A stretch of DNA of 64,000 nt from Saussurea involucrata (lineage: Eukaryota; Streptophyta; Magnoliopsida; Asterales; Asteraceae), in NCBI GenBank assembly GCA_033807775.1, contig CM066313.1, forward strand, positions 61,364,484 to 61,428,483. The letters are read 5' to 3'. Made by a program: the position numbers and the translations under genes. The notes under the pieces were generated by a model that saw only the letters and a list, made by a program, of their open reading frames with translations, did not search any database and was not told where the DNA came from. This document shows positions 45,141 through 58,024 of this stretch, in pieces (position 1 is the stretch's first letter; the number at the start of each line of letters is the position of its first letter).

Positions 45141-46496
45141 ATGGCAAGTGGTACTAGACGAACGAACCGAAGGGGGAGAGTAAATCCGAATAGTACAAAT
45201 CCGCCGATAGGAACGGGGGAAAGGGGAGGCAGAAATGGGGGCAGAATCAGGGGTAGGACTGGAGGCCAAACTGGAGGCAGAACTTAGCAACAAGATACAG
45301 AGTTCGTTACGAGAGGTGGCGTAATGGCAGAAATGGGAAGGCTACAAGCCAGTATTCAGGCATTGTTTGATCAGAATCGTCACGGTGAAGCTGAAACACC
45401 GGATCCTGAACGGGAAGCTGAAATGCTAATTACACCAACTGTTGTACAGGTGCCAAGGAGGTGCGACTACAAAATGTTCTTAAACTGTAGACCTCCAACC
45501 TACTCAGGAGACAGGGATCCAGTGAAAGCAATGAGATGGATGAAGGAAATAGAAGCTATCTTCAAGACGAGTAAGTGCGCTGACGAAGATAGAGTATTGT
45601 ATGGAGCATCAATGTTAAAGGGGGATGCTTTGTATTGGTGGGAATCCTTTATTCATTCTAGGGGATCTGATGTTTATTCTACCCTCTCATGGGAAGAATT
45701 TGTGATAGCCTACAGGAACGCATTTTGTCCCCAAGCAGTCGTCAAACATCTGGAAGGGGAATTTATGAACTTACAACAAGGAAACTTATCCGTTCGAGAC
45801 TACACCGCTAGCTTCCTGGAAAAGTCTCGGTTCGCAGAATACTACGTTGCTACGGAGGCGATGAAGACAGAAAGGTTTATCTTCGGGTTAAATTCGGAAG
45901 TCAGAAAGTTAGTGACTGCAACAGGACCTGATAACTTCTCAGCCGCAGTAAATGCCGCGGAAAATGTAGAGCGAGATATTAAGAGAGATGCAAATGATAA
46001 GAGTGCTGGGAAAAGAAAATCGGAAGAGATGACGCATGATTCAACGGAGTACGAAATTCATAGGTTCAATAGTCGCTTACCTTTTATATCAAATGAAAGA
46101 CTATGTCCAAAATGCAACCGGGTACATCAAGGAAATTGTTATGTTGATCCTAGAAGTTGTTACAGATGTGGAAGAGCTGGACACGTCGCTAAAAATTGTC
46201 GCGCAAATCGATTCTGTTTCGTTTGCAATTCCCCTGATCATATTCAGTCAGACTGTCCACAAAGGAAAATACAACAGGGTAGTACGACGGGGAAACCAAT
46301 AAGCGTCAGGACGGGAGAGATACAAGGGTCTGATGAACCGAAAGCAAAGGGACGAGTATTCCAAATGACAACGCAAGATGAGGAGGAAATTCCGGATGAG
46401 GATACATGTACGTATCTAATAAACTCTATACGTGCTAAGGTGTTATCTGACTTCGGTACGAAGTGGTTCTTGGTATTTCTGTGCTTATATTGCTGA
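45141..46496 (+). pseudogene. gag copy 1 of the array, with in-frame TAG after an Arg/Gly-rich leader
   Basis: ATG at 45141 opens a leader of about 50 codons rich in Arg, Gly and Asn (RGGRNGGRI). It ends in TAG (45285-45287) followed by CAACAA, then the same frame continues through MAEMGRLQASIQ (45324). The Retrotrans_gag domain is at residues 50-210 of the main part (FLNCRPPTYSGDRDPVKAM, ALYWWESFIHSRG, HLEGEFMNLQQGNLSVRDY). Two CCHC knuckles follow (CYRCGRAGHVAKNC, CFVCNSPDHIQSDC). The frame ends at 46496 shortly after a protease-like entry (TYLINSIRAKVLSDFG), so pol is deleted. Confidence 0.88.
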
Positions 46497-46640
46497 TATG
46501 TGTTAGAGACATAGGTGGGTGTGGGGTGGCTATTCAGTTAGTTTCTATGGTTTTGATTGAGTTCGAAGTTGTAGTGATAAGTATTTGTATCTTTTCGCTT
46601 AACCGAATTCCGGGACGGAATTCTTTTAAGGGGGAGATAA

Positions 46641-48198
46641 TGTAATACCCCGGGTAAGTCCGTTAAATTTATTTAACTAAGGGATTTTGATATTAAGGGG
46701 AAGTTTGAGATAAGTTATAAGATTTGGGGTGGGTTGGTCATTAATGGGTAGTTTGTGCCAAAAGTGTAAATGGAGATATAAATATCTCTCACACTTCAGT
46801 TATCCTTTCAAAAAAAACTAAATATAGAAAGACAGTGTGTGTGTGTGTTCGTGAGGCGAAAAAGGAGCAGAAGTGGAAAGGTTCGGTTTGAGCATCGATT
46901 GAACGGGTTTGAGTCGATTTTAAGGTATGTACCCTTTAGGTTTTATGTTTGTAATCATCAATAGACAGTTTCTATCAGATTAGAAAGTTTAAATCATAGC
47001 TGTCTGGATTTGATTTGGGTTCTGGATTAGAAAAGCGACCGACTGTGTTCTTGAGAGTCCCGGGGAAGTCCCGGTAGACTCCCGGTACTGACGACTCCCG
47101 GTACTGACGACTCCCGGTAATGCGACTCCCGGTAATGTGAGTCCCGGTATTGCAGAGTTCCGGTAATGTGAACTCCCGGTATAGGAACTCCCGGTATCAT
47201 GAAGTCCCGGTAGTGTTGTCTCCCGGTACTCTGGGTAGTCCCGGTACCTTGTTATGTTTTGTTGTTAAGTCAGAAGGGTAAGAGTATAAGTGAAACATTG
47301 GTGGGCCGGAACTTAGTAGGCTTTATGTGTTTGGCTAGTAAAGCGATATATGTATCTTAAATGGTTTCAGATTCTGTGGAGTCAAGGTGAAGGATATGAT
47401 CTTTTTGAAAGGAGCTTGCAAGTGTTTTTGGATAAGCGATCGATGTGAGTTTTACTTTTAAAAACATCTTCAATTGAGATACATATATATATATGAAATG
47501 GATACTATGGATTTTGAATATGACATATGGTTGGTTATATGTTTACGTTAAGAAATATATAGATATATCATATTGTATTTATATTATACAACACGAGTAT
47601 ATGTTAGCTGAACTATTAGTCGGCGGAGCTGTATGGAATTACAGCGGAGCTGCATGGAATTGCAGTGGAGCTGTATGGAATTACAGCGGAGCTGTATGTA
47701 ATTACAGTGGAGTCGACTGTATTGTACAGTGACGATAATTAGTAGGCTTGCTACCGACTAATGTGGCCAGGAGAAAGAAGAAGAGATGAGGAGAGATACA
47801 CGGTGTACGAGTCCAAATGTGGTATTTATATACATGTGGTATATGTGTGCTTATACGAAAGGTTTCATGTAAATTATTTTGATACAAAGTATTATGTGAA
47901 AAGAGTTTTATATTGATTTTGGAAAAGACAAGGATTAACTCACTAGACCCGTTTGGTCTAACCCTCATTTTGTTTTCAAAAATATGTTTTCCAGGTCGAG
48001 GATCCGATAGCGGCAAAGGAAAGAATAAGGTGTAGACTGCCTTCGTGGACCGACGATGATTAGGAAGATATTATATATTTTGTAATTTCGAGACTAAAAG
48101 AGACCGTACTTGGTTTGCTATGTAACTTTTGTTGTAAATCAATGATATGTATGCATGTTATGTATTATGATGTATGTTATGGGAATTGGGTTGTTACA
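46641..48198 (+). repeat. LTR B of the gag-only array (1558 bp)
   Basis: It is preceded by the polypurine tract AAGGGGGAGATAA (46628-46640) and followed by the PBS, so it serves as 3' LTR of copy 1 and 5' LTR of copy 2. TATA box at 46777-46784. The (TA)n tract is much shorter than in LTR A. Confidence 0.92.
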
Positions 48199-48459
48199 AA
48201 TGGTATCAAAGCCCTAGTTTAAGGGATTTAGGTATTAGTATCGGTACCTAGACTTAAACTGCATGTGAAATAGGATGTCCCTAATATTGTAGAACCTTGG
48301 GATGTTAAGTATAAAAAGGTAGAAGGAACATCATGTAAGGTATGTTCAAATTACACCTGGCCAGTGTAAGCATGAACTTACAAGTACATGTTTGAACCTG
48401 AATACCTTGTTATATGGGGTATGTGCTTATGTGTATATTAATTTTGTTGAATCAACAGA

Positions 48460-49815
48460 ATGGCAAGTGGTACTAGATGAACGAACCGAAGGGGGAGAGT
48501 AAATCCGAATAGTACAAATCCGCCGATAGGAACGGGGGAAAGGGGAGGCAGAAATGGGGGCAGAATCGGGGGTAGGACTGGAGGCCAAACTGGAGGCAGA
48601 ACTTAGCAACAAGATACAGAGTTCGTTACGAGAGGTGACTTAATGGCAGAAATGGGAAGGCTACAAGCCAGTATTCAGGCAATGTTTGATCAGAATCGTC
48701 AGGGTGAAGCTGAAACACCGGATCCTGAACGGGAAGCTGAAATGCTAATTACACCAACTGTTGTACAGGTGCCAAGGAGGTGCGACTACAAAATGTTCTT
48801 AAACTGTAGACCTCCAACCTACTCAGGAGACAGGGATCCAGTGAAAGCAATGAGATGGATGAAGGAAATAGAAGCTATCTTCAAGACGAGTAAGTGCGCT
48901 GACGAAGATAGAGTATTGTATGGAGCAGCAATGTTAAAGGGGGATGCTTTGTATTGGTGGGAATCCTTTATTCATTCTAAGGGATCTGATGTTTATTCTA
49001 CCCTCTCTTGGGAAGAATTTGTGATAGCCTACAGGAACGCATTTTGTCCCCAAGCAGTCGTCAAACATCTGGAAGGGGAATTTATGAACTTACAACAAGG
49101 AAACTTATCCGTTCGAGACTACACCGCTAGCTTCCTGGAAAAGTCTCGGTTCGCAGAATACTACGTTGCTACGGAGGCGATGAAGACGGAAAGGTTTATC
49201 TTCGGGTTAAATTCGGAAGTCAGAAAGTTAGTGACTGCAACAGGACCTGATAACTTCTCAGCCGCAGTAAATGCCGCGGAAAATGTAGAGCGAGATATTA
49301 AGAGAGATGCAAATGATAAGAGTGCTGGGAAAAGAAAATCGGAAGAGATGACGCATGATTCAACGGAGTACGAAATTCATAGGTTCAATAGTCGCTTACC
49401 TTTTATATCAAATGAAAGACTATGTCCAAAATGCAACCGGGTACATCAAGGAAATTGTTATGTTGATCCTAGAAGTTGTTACAGATGTGGAAGAGCTGGA
49501 CACGTCGCTAAAAATTGTCGCGCAAATCGATTCTGTTTCGTTTGCAATTCCCCTGATCATATTCAGTCAGACTGTCCACAAAGGAAAATACAACAGGGTA
49601 GTACGACGGGGAAACCAATAAGCGTCAGGACGGGAGAGATACAAGGGTCTGATGAACCGAAAGCAAAGGGACGAGTATTCCAAATGACAACGCAAGATGA
49701 GGAGGAAATTCCGGATGAGGATACATGTACATATCTAATAAACTCTATACGTGCTAAGGTGTTATCTGACTTCGGTACGAAGTGGTTCTTGGTATTTCTG
49801 TGCTTATATTGCTGA
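48460..49815 (+). pseudogene. gag copy 2 of the array
   Basis: It is nearly identical to copy 1. The Arg/Gly-rich leader starts at 48460 but has an extra TGA after six codons (AGA TGA, a CGA-type C-to-T change) as well as the shared TAG CAA CAA. The main frame from 48643 is uninterrupted for 390 codons with both CCHC knuckles. Of the three copies it and copy 1 could still encode full-length Gag from the internal ATG. Confidence 0.88.
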
Positions 49816-49959
49816 TCTGTGTTAGAGACATAGGTGGGTGTGGGGTGGCTATTCAGTTAGTTTCTATGGTTTTGATTGAGTTCGAAGTTGTAGTGATAAG
49901 TATTTGTATCTTTTCGCTTAACCGAATTCCGGGACGGAATTCTTTTAAGGGGGAGATAA

Positions 49960-51537
49960 TGTAATACCCCGGGTAAGTCCGTTAAATTTATTTAACTAAG
50001 GGATTTTGATATTAAGGGGAAGTTTGAGATAAGTTATAAGATTTGGGGTGGGTTGGTCATTAATGGGTAGTTTGTGCCAAAAGTGTAAATGGAGATATAA
50101 ATATCTCTCACACTTCAGTTATCCTTTCAAAATAACCTAAATATAGAAAGACAGTGTGTGTGTGTGTGTGTTCGTGAGGCGAAAAAGGAGCAGAAGTGGA
50201 AAGGTTCGGTTTGAGCATCGATTGAACGGGTTTGAGTCGATTTTAAGGTATGTACCCTTTAGGTTTTATGTTTGTAATCATCAATAGACAGTTTCTATCG
50301 GATTAGAAAGTTTAAATCATAGTTGTATGGATTTGATTTGGGTTCTGGATTAGAAAAGCGACCGACTGTGTTCTTTAGAGTCCCGGGGAAGTCCCGGTAG
50401 ACTCCCGGTACTGACGACTCCCGGTACTGACGACTCCCGGTAATGCGACTCCCGGTAATGTGAGTCCCGGTATTGCAGACTTCCGGTAGTGTAGAGTTCC
50501 GGTAATGTGAACTCCCGGTATAGGAACTCCCGGTACCATGAAGTCCCGGTAGTGTTGTCTCCCGGTACTCTGGGTAGTCCCGGTACCTTGTTATGTTTTG
50601 TTGTTAAGTCAGAAGGGTAAGAGTATAAGTGAAACATTGGTGGGCCGGAACTTAGTAGGCTTTATGTGTTTGGCTAGTAAAGCGATATATGTATCTTAAA
50701 TGGTTTCAGATTCTGTGGAGTCAAGGTGAAGGATATGATCTTTTTGAAAGGAGCTTGCAAGTGTTTTTGGATAAGCGATCGATGTGAGTTTTACTTTTAA
50801 AAACATCTTCAATTGGGATACATATATATATATGAGATGGATACTATGGATTTTGAATATGACATATGGTTGGTTATATGTTTACGTTAAGAAATATATA
50901 GATATATCATATTGTATTTATATTATACAACACGAGTATATGTTAGCTGGACTATTAGTCGGCGGAGCTGTATGGAATTACAGCGGAGCTGCATGGAATT
51001 GCAGTGGAGCTGTATGGAATTACAGCGGAGCTGTATGTAATTACAGTGGAGTCGACTGTATTGTACAGTGACGATAATTAGTTGGCTTGCTACCGACTAA
51101 TGTGGCCAGGAGAAAGAAGAAGAGATGAGGAGAGATACACGGTGTACGAGTCCAAACGTGGTATTTATATACATGTGGTATATGTGTGCTTATACGAAAG
51201 GTTTCATGTAAATTATTTTGATACAAAGTATTATGTGAAAAGAGTTTTATATTGATTTTTGAAAAGACCAGGATTAACTCACTAGACCCGTTTGGTCTAA
51301 CCCTCATTTTGTTTTCAAAAATATGTTTTCCAGGTCGAGGATCCGATAGCGGCAAAGGAAAGAATAAGGTGTAGACTGCCTTCGTGGACCGACGATGATT
51401 AGGAAGATATTATATATTTTGTAATTTCGAGACTAAAAGAGACCGTACTTGGTTTGCTATGTAACTTTTGTTGTAAATCAATGATATGTATGCATGTTAT
51501 GTATTATGATGTATGTTATGGGAATTGGGTTGTTACA
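49960..51537 (+). repeat. LTR C of the gag-only array (1578 bp)
   Basis: It has the same structure as LTR B, with a longer (GT)n tract (about 50155-50170) and a TATA box at 50096-50103. It is preceded by AAGGGGGAGATAA and followed by the PBS TGGTATCAGAGCC. Confidence 0.92.
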
Positions 51538-51798
51538 AATGGTATCAGAGCCCTAGTTTAAGGGATTTAGGTATTAGTATTGGTACCTAGACTTAAACTG
51601 CATGTGAAGTAGGATGTCCCTAATATTGTAGAACCTTGGGATGTTAAGTATAAAAAGGTAGAAGGAACATCATGTAAGGTATGTTCAAATTACACCTGGC
51701 CAGTGTAAGCATGAACTTACAAGTACATGTTTGAACCTGAATACCTTGTTATATGGGGTATGTGCTTATGTGTATATTAATTTTGTTGAATCAACAGA

Positions 51799-53154
51799 AT
51801 GGCAAGTGGTACTAGACGAACGAACCGAAGGGGGAGAGTAAATCCGAATAGTACAAATCCGCCGATAGGAACGGGGGAAAGGGGAGGCAGAAATGGGGGC
51901 AGAATCGGGGGTAGGACTGGAGGCCGAACTGGAGGCAGAACTTAGCAACAAGATACAGAGTTCGTTACGAGAGGTGACTTAATGGCAGAAATGGGAAGGC
52001 TACAAGCCAGTATTCAGGCAATGTTTGATCAGAATCGTCACGGTGAAGCTGAAACACCGGATCCTGAACGGGAAGCTGAAATGCTAATTACACCCACTGT
52101 TGTACAGGTGCCAAGGAGGTGCGACTACAAAATGTTCTTAAACTGTAAACCTCCAACCTACTCAGGAGGCAGGGATCCAGTGAAAGCAATGAGATAGATG
52201 AAGGAAATAGAAGCTATCTTCTAGACGAGTAAGTGCGCTGACGAAGATAGAGTATTGTATGGAGCAGCAATGTTAAAGGGGGATGCTTTGTATTGGTGGG
52301 AATCCTTTATTCATTCTAAGGGATCTGATGTTTATTCTACCCTCTCTTGGGAAGAATTTGTGATAGCCTACAGGAACGCATTTTATCCCCAAGCAGTCGT
52401 CAAACATCTGGAAGGGGAATTTATGAACTTACAACAAGGAAACTTATCCGTTCGAGACTACACCGCTAGCTTCCTGGAAAAGTCTCGGTTCGCAGAATAC
52501 TACGTTGCTACGGAGGCGATGAAGACGGAAAGGTTTATCTTCGGGTTAAATTCAGAAGTCAGAAAGTTAGTGACTGCAACAGGACCTGATAACTTCTCAG
52601 CCGCAGTAAATGCCGCGGAAAATGTAGAGCGAGATATTAAGAGAGATGCAAATGATAAGAGTGATGGGAAAAGAAAATCGGAAGAGATGACGCATGATTC
52701 AACGGAGTACGAAATTCAGAGGTTCAATAGTCGCTTACCTTTTATATCAAATGAAAGACTATGTCCAAAATGCAACCGGGTACATCAAGGAAATTGTTAT
52801 GTTGATCCTAGAAGTTGTTACAGATGTGGAAGAGCTGGACACGTCGCTAAAAATTGTCGCACAAATCGATTATGTTTCATTTGCAATTCCCCTGATCATA
52901 TTCAGTCAGACTGTCCACAAAGGAAAATACAACAGGGTAGTACGACGGGGAAACCAATAAGCGTCAAGACGGGAGAGATACAAGGGTCTGATGAACCGAA
53001 AGCAAAGGGACGAGTATTCCAAATGACAACGCAAGATGAGGAAGAAATTCCGGATGAGGATACAGGTACATTTCTAATAAACTCTATACGTGCTAAGGTG
53101 TTATCTGACTTCGGTACGAGGTGGGTCTTGGTATTTCTGTGCTTATATTGCTGA
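51799..53154 (+). pseudogene. gag copy 3 of the array, with two extra nonsense codons
   Basis: It is the same gag as copies 1 and 2, including the leader at 51799 and the shared TAG CAA CAA. The main frame is broken by TAG at 52195-52197 (a TGG codon in the other copies) and TAG at about 52222 (an AAG codon in the others). The zinc knuckles remain (CYRCGRAGHVAKNC, CFICNSPDHIQSDC). It has more private differences than copies 1 and 2. Confidence 0.88.
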
Positions 53155-53298
53155 TCTGTGTTAGAGACATAGGTGGGTGTGGGGTGGCTATTCAGTTAGT
53201 TTCTATGGGTTTGATTGAGTTCGAAGTTGTAGTGATAAGTATTTGTATCTTTTCGCTTAACCGAATTCCGGGACGGAATTCTTTTAAGGGGGAGATAA

Positions 53299-54444
53299 TG
53301 TAATACCCTGGGTAAGTCCGTTAAATTTATTTAACTAAGGGATTTTGATATTAAGGGGAAGCTTGAGATAAGTTATAAGATTTGGGGTGGGTTGGTCATT
53401 AATGGGTAGTTTGTGCCAAAAGTGTAAATGGAGATATAAATATCTCTCACACTTCAGTTATCCTTTCAAAAAAACCTAAATATAGAAAGACAGTGTGTGT
53501 GTGTGTGTTCGTGAGGCGAAAAAGGAGTAGAAGTGGAAAGGTTCGGTTTGAGCATCGATTGAACGGGTTTGAGTCGATTTTAAGGTATGTACCCTTTAGG
53601 TTTTATGTTTGTAATCATCAATAGACAGTTTCTATCGGATTAGAAAGTTTAAATCATAGTTGTATAGATTTGATTTGGGTTCTGGATTAGAAAAGCGACC
53701 GACTGTGTTCTTGAGAGTCCCGGGGAAGTCTCGGTAGACTCCCGGTACTGAAGACTCCCGGTGCTGACGACTCCTGGTACTGACGACTCCTGGTAATGCG
53801 ACTCCCGATAATGTGAGTCCCGGTATTGCAGACTTCCAGTAGTGTAGAGTTCCGGTAATGTGAACTCCCGGTATAGGAACTCCCGGTACCATGAAGTCCC
53901 GGTAGTGTTGTCTCCCGGTACTCTGGGTAGTACCGGTACCTTGTTATGTTTTGTTGTTAAGTCAGAAGGGTAAGAGTATAAGTAAAACATTGGTGGGCCG
54001 GAACTTAGTAGGCTTTATGTGTTTGGCTAGTAAAGCGATATATGTATCTTAAATGGTTTCAGATTCTGTGGAGTCAAGGTGAAGGATAGGATCTTTTTGA
54101 AAGGAGCTTGCAAGTGTTTTTGGATAAGCGATCGATGTGAGTTTTACTTTTAAAAACATCTTCAATTGGGATACATATATATATATATGAGATGGATACT
54201 ATGGATTGTGAATATGACATATGGTTGGTTATTTGTTTACGTTAAGAAATATATAGATATATCATATTGTATTTATCTTATACAACACGAGTATATGTTA
54301 GCCGAACTATTAGTCGGTGGAGCTGTATGGAATTACAGCGGAGCTGCATAGAATTGCAGTGGAGCTGTATGAAATTACAGCGGAGCTGTATGTAATTATA
54401 GTGGAGTCGACTGTATTGTACAGTGACGATAATTAGTTGGCTTG
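53299..54444 (+). repeat. LTR D of the gag-only array, 3'-truncated
   Basis: It begins TGTAATACCCTGGG and matches LTR C up to GTTGGCTTG at 54444. The last 448 bp are missing. Copia sequence follows at once. The TATA box is at 53435-53442. The CCCGGTA repeats show more C-to-T changes than in the other LTRs. Confidence 0.9.
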
Positions 54445-54480
54445 AGTTCAGTCTTCCAACCAGAGGTCTGCTAGGTATAA

Positions 54481-56019
54481 AGAAGTACGCTGAAGCACCC
54501 TACAGACGAAGAACTCTGTCGATTTGTTGAATTGTTAGGGTACAACACAACCCTAAGAAAAGGGAACGACTTCAGAAGAGGTCGATTACCCCCTCTGTGG
54601 AACACCCTCTTCTCCATTCTAAACAGATGTCTCACTGGCAAAATTGGTAGTCCAGATCAAACCTCCCATCAGATTCTATCCATAATGTACGAAATATATT
54701 ATGATCTGCCTCTGGACTACTCGACCTTGATGATGCAAGAAATGATAAATACCATTGACAGAAGAATCTCCACCCAAAAAGCCAAAGAACGCTCAAAGCC
54801 ATCTCTACCTCCTCTGCAGTATCAACGAATACTTGGAGTACTTCTGGAGCCCCTACTCCTTCTGCAAAATTGGTCTTTAGAAGGTCCAACTGCCAAAATT
54901 TATGCCATGAGAAAAAACGTTCCAACTGAGAACGTCGATGGATACCCTTTCTGCAGACCTCTGCCACCAAGACTACTGGCATATGCTACAGATAAAACCC
55001 TAAGGTTAGCTTACATACGCGATCATAGGACTCCAGAACCGAGTCCTGTATCACCCCCGCGTTTAGGTATGCCTTTAGAAACTAGGGTAGTTGAAATAAT
55101 GACAGATGAAGAATGGGCTATTGCTTTCCAGAAGCATGCAGAAGTACAAGACAAGTTCCGTGCTCAGAGGAAATCCATCTACTCAGCTTCAAAGAAACAA
55201 AAACCCTCTGCCTCAACTCCTAAAAAGAAAACAAAGAGGAAAACCACAGAGGGTACTTCAACTTCTGCTGACAAAACTCAAACCTCTCCAACTCATGCCA
55301 CAGAAGTTGGATCTTCTGCTCCTCCCCTTCCCCCAAAGGAAAAGAAGAAGAGAAAATCCAAAGCCTCAGAGGAAGGGGCACCTAAACCCTAGAGGAGAAA
55401 GAGCAAGAAGAAAACTGGGAAACATCTGTCTCCTATGCAAAAATTTACAGAGGAAGGAGTAGCAGAAGACGTAGAGGAACAGGAAACAGAAGAAGTAGCA
55501 GAAGAACAAACACAAGAATCACCTCTGCAATCCCCCAATCCCCTCAACTATGCACATCACGGGGATTTCTCTGACTTCCTCCAAAACCCAGAATTCGTCC
55601 ATACTCTAAACACTGTTGGATGGACTGCAGAACCTTTCTCCCATCGGTCCACAGAAGAACTTGACTTCAGAATCTCTTCTGACTTAGAAGATGATGACCA
55701 AACTCCTAGGGATCATCAGGTTGAGACACCAGAAGTGCTACAGAACCCCTTCACCCAACCCGGATTTGATGCACAAAGGGCAAGTCCAGAGGAACAAATA
55801 GCTGCAGAAGACCATAACATGGACACCATGTTAGAAAATCCAACAGAGGAGATGATTGAAACTAGGGATACAAGGATAGAGGTCTCAGAGGTAGATTCAG
55901 ATGAAGAAGAAGTTGACCAAATACGAAAAGGTCTCTATCATCCACATGTCATGCAATTATTTGGCTCTCATCCAGTACGACTTCTTAGTCACTGGGGCAG
56001 GAGCTACAACAGAAGTTAG
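54481..56019 (+). pseudogene. Copia post-pol ORF, N-terminal part (unknown function)
   Basis: It is open from 54481, with TDEELCRFVELLGYNTTLRK, RGRLPPLWNTLFSILNRCLTG and HQILSIMYEIYYDLPLDYST. It continues through a Lys/Ser-rich, low-complexity stretch to a TAG at 55390, then in the same frame through an acidic Glu-rich stretch (55435-56019). A one-base frameshift around 55940-56010 moves the reading to the next segment. It lies downstream of pol where Sireviruses often have an extra, sometimes 'env-like', ORF. I see no signal peptide or membrane helix and recognise no catalytic motif. Confidence 0.7.
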
Positions 56020-58024
56020 GGAAGAAGCACCAAGCCATAGGGTAGCAACAAAGACTGAAACCATAGATGGTGAAGTAGTGCTTGGATGCCTAACAGAGGG
56101 AGAAACTAGAACAGAAGCCTGGAATAATAGAGGCTCTCAACCAAAACTAACTCCCAGTGCAACCCACACTTCTATTACCGCTGGTCTAGCAGTAGAAAGT
56201 AATATTGAAAAAGAGCCGCACAGCTCGACCCCAACCCAAACCATCCGGACAGAGGAAATTCTTTCATCCTATGTACCATTAATAACCGGGGAAACCATTC
56301 CAGGGGAATCCTCTCAAAAGGATTTACCCTTAGTTCGTGATCTATTGCCCCAGATCACAACAGAAATCCTAGCAGAGGAATTTGTTTCCTCTGCCATACG
56401 CACACAACTAGGTCCAAACATCTCTTCAGATGAGATTAGAGAGCACAAAGACGGAGAGACTATAGACAAGTCTCTGAGTCAACAGAAGGATAATCTAGTA
56501 CCCACCTCTGAAGTGGATCTAGACAATGTCATTCTCAGAACTTCTGTAGAGTCTGAAGCACTAGATGCTTCTGCTCGAGGATCAGAAGGAAATCCTTCCG
56601 CCCCCAACATCAAAACAAGGGCGAAAGAAGGTGTCTCAGGAACAGAGACTCACTCTGGGGACGAATGTGTTCCCCCAGAGATTACAACGAGTTCACATGT
56701 ATCAAGGGATGAGTTCCAAACCCTTGTCACCTATGTGAACCAAACAATGAAGGAGTTGCAAAGCTCTTTCAAATCTTTTGCAGAAACTACATCTACGACC
56801 ATCTCTAAACTGAATACCAAAATGGACAATCTGTCTACAGAGGTACAAAATGCCATAGCTCATATGAAGTCCACTGCATCAAACACTGCTACTACCACTG
56901 CCACCTCTGCATCAACTGAATTTGGAAAAGCCACAATCTTTGCATTCAAAGACTCTGTCAAGCACTTCCTTCAACAACTGAAAGAACAATTATCAAAATC
57001 TAAGGGTCTTACACCTGAAGACCTGAAGAAGGCCTTAGACGAAGTTCAAGAGCAAACAACCAGAAGCACTCAGGCCATGAAGCCTTCTGACTACATGACA
57101 AGAGCTCAAGTGACAGAACTCGGCCAAGGAATACTTGATCAGATGACCGAATTCATCAGAGCTTTCACCGCTGCCAACGCAAACTATGTCAGAGAGTTTC
57201 AAGCAAGTGTCGGCAGAATGCGCTTCAACAAAGAAGCAAAGGTTGAAACACTACTCGGCCTCCGTGATGACTTATGCGCCAAGATGATTGCTGCAGGGGC
57301 TCTTCCACCAAAGAAACAAGATACATCTTGCAGGGCAGAGGGTACAAAAGATAAGGGTCAGGATGACTCTGATGATGACCATCATGGTCCATCAGATCAT
57401 CCTGAGGGGGAGACTCAAGGGAAGAAGCAAAGAGAAACAGCTGTAAGCAGAGGTCTACCCGCTTCACCGGTATCCGCAGAACCAATATCCTCTGCACCCC
57501 CAACTCAAACCCAACAAGGAACACAACAACAGTCCACAGAGAAAACAACCTCCTCTGTGGAAATAATTTCTGAAGAAACCCCTGCTACAACCCAAACACC
57601 TGAAACCCAAAGCAGAAACAAAACCACAGAGACAACAACCATCTCTGTAGAATCCATTACTGGAGAAACCCAAGTTCAACAACAGAAGACCACAGAGGCA
57701 ACACCAACCTCTGTGGAAGTTCCTTCTGTATTTGGAGAAGATGTCCAAATCCAAGAAGTGCTCCAACTCTTGACATCCTCCGAAGATGAACTACCTTCCC
57801 CAACACCTAAAACCAACCCAAGAACCAAAACCATTGCTCAAAAAAGAAAATATCTGAGCAAAACACCTGAAACCTCTCCAACAGAACCCAAATCACCAAT
57901 CAAGCCCTCTGAAACTCAAGTGACAAAACCTGCAGAGGCAATCCCCAAACCAGCAGAAACAACAACAACAAAGCCCTCTGAAACTCAAGCGTCAAAACCT
58001 GAAGAGGCAACTCCATCTCTATAA
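55930..58024 (+). pseudogene. Copia post-pol ORF, central part
   Basis: Over 600 codons open in one frame. The sequence is Thr/Ser/Glu/Pro-rich and probably disordered. In the middle (56700-57280) lies a helical, coiled-coil-like region beginning SRDEFQTLVTYVNQTMKELQ and running through DNLSTEVQNAIAHMKS, HFLQQLKEQLSKSK and LDQMTEFIRAFTA. The later part is rich in TE(T/S)T..SVE.. repeats, in whose DNA CCACAGAGG and CCTCTGTGG are frequent. It ends with TAA at 58022, and the same frame reopens at once. Confidence 0.7.

Larger units (their letters stand above)
43317..54444 (+). mobile_element. Tandem array of a gag-only LTR retrotransposon (4 LTRs, 3 gag copies)
   Basis: The order is LTR A 43317-44879, gag 1, LTR B 46641-48198, gag 2, LTR C 49960-51537, gag 3, LTR D 53299-54444 (truncated). 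The period is about 3.32-3.34 kb. Each interior has a PBS, a gag of 390 codons and a polypurine tract, but no pol. This matches the described TR-GAG type of non-autonomous plant element. Shared internal LTRs point to unequal recombination. The gag is of Tekay/Del type. Confidence 0.9.
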
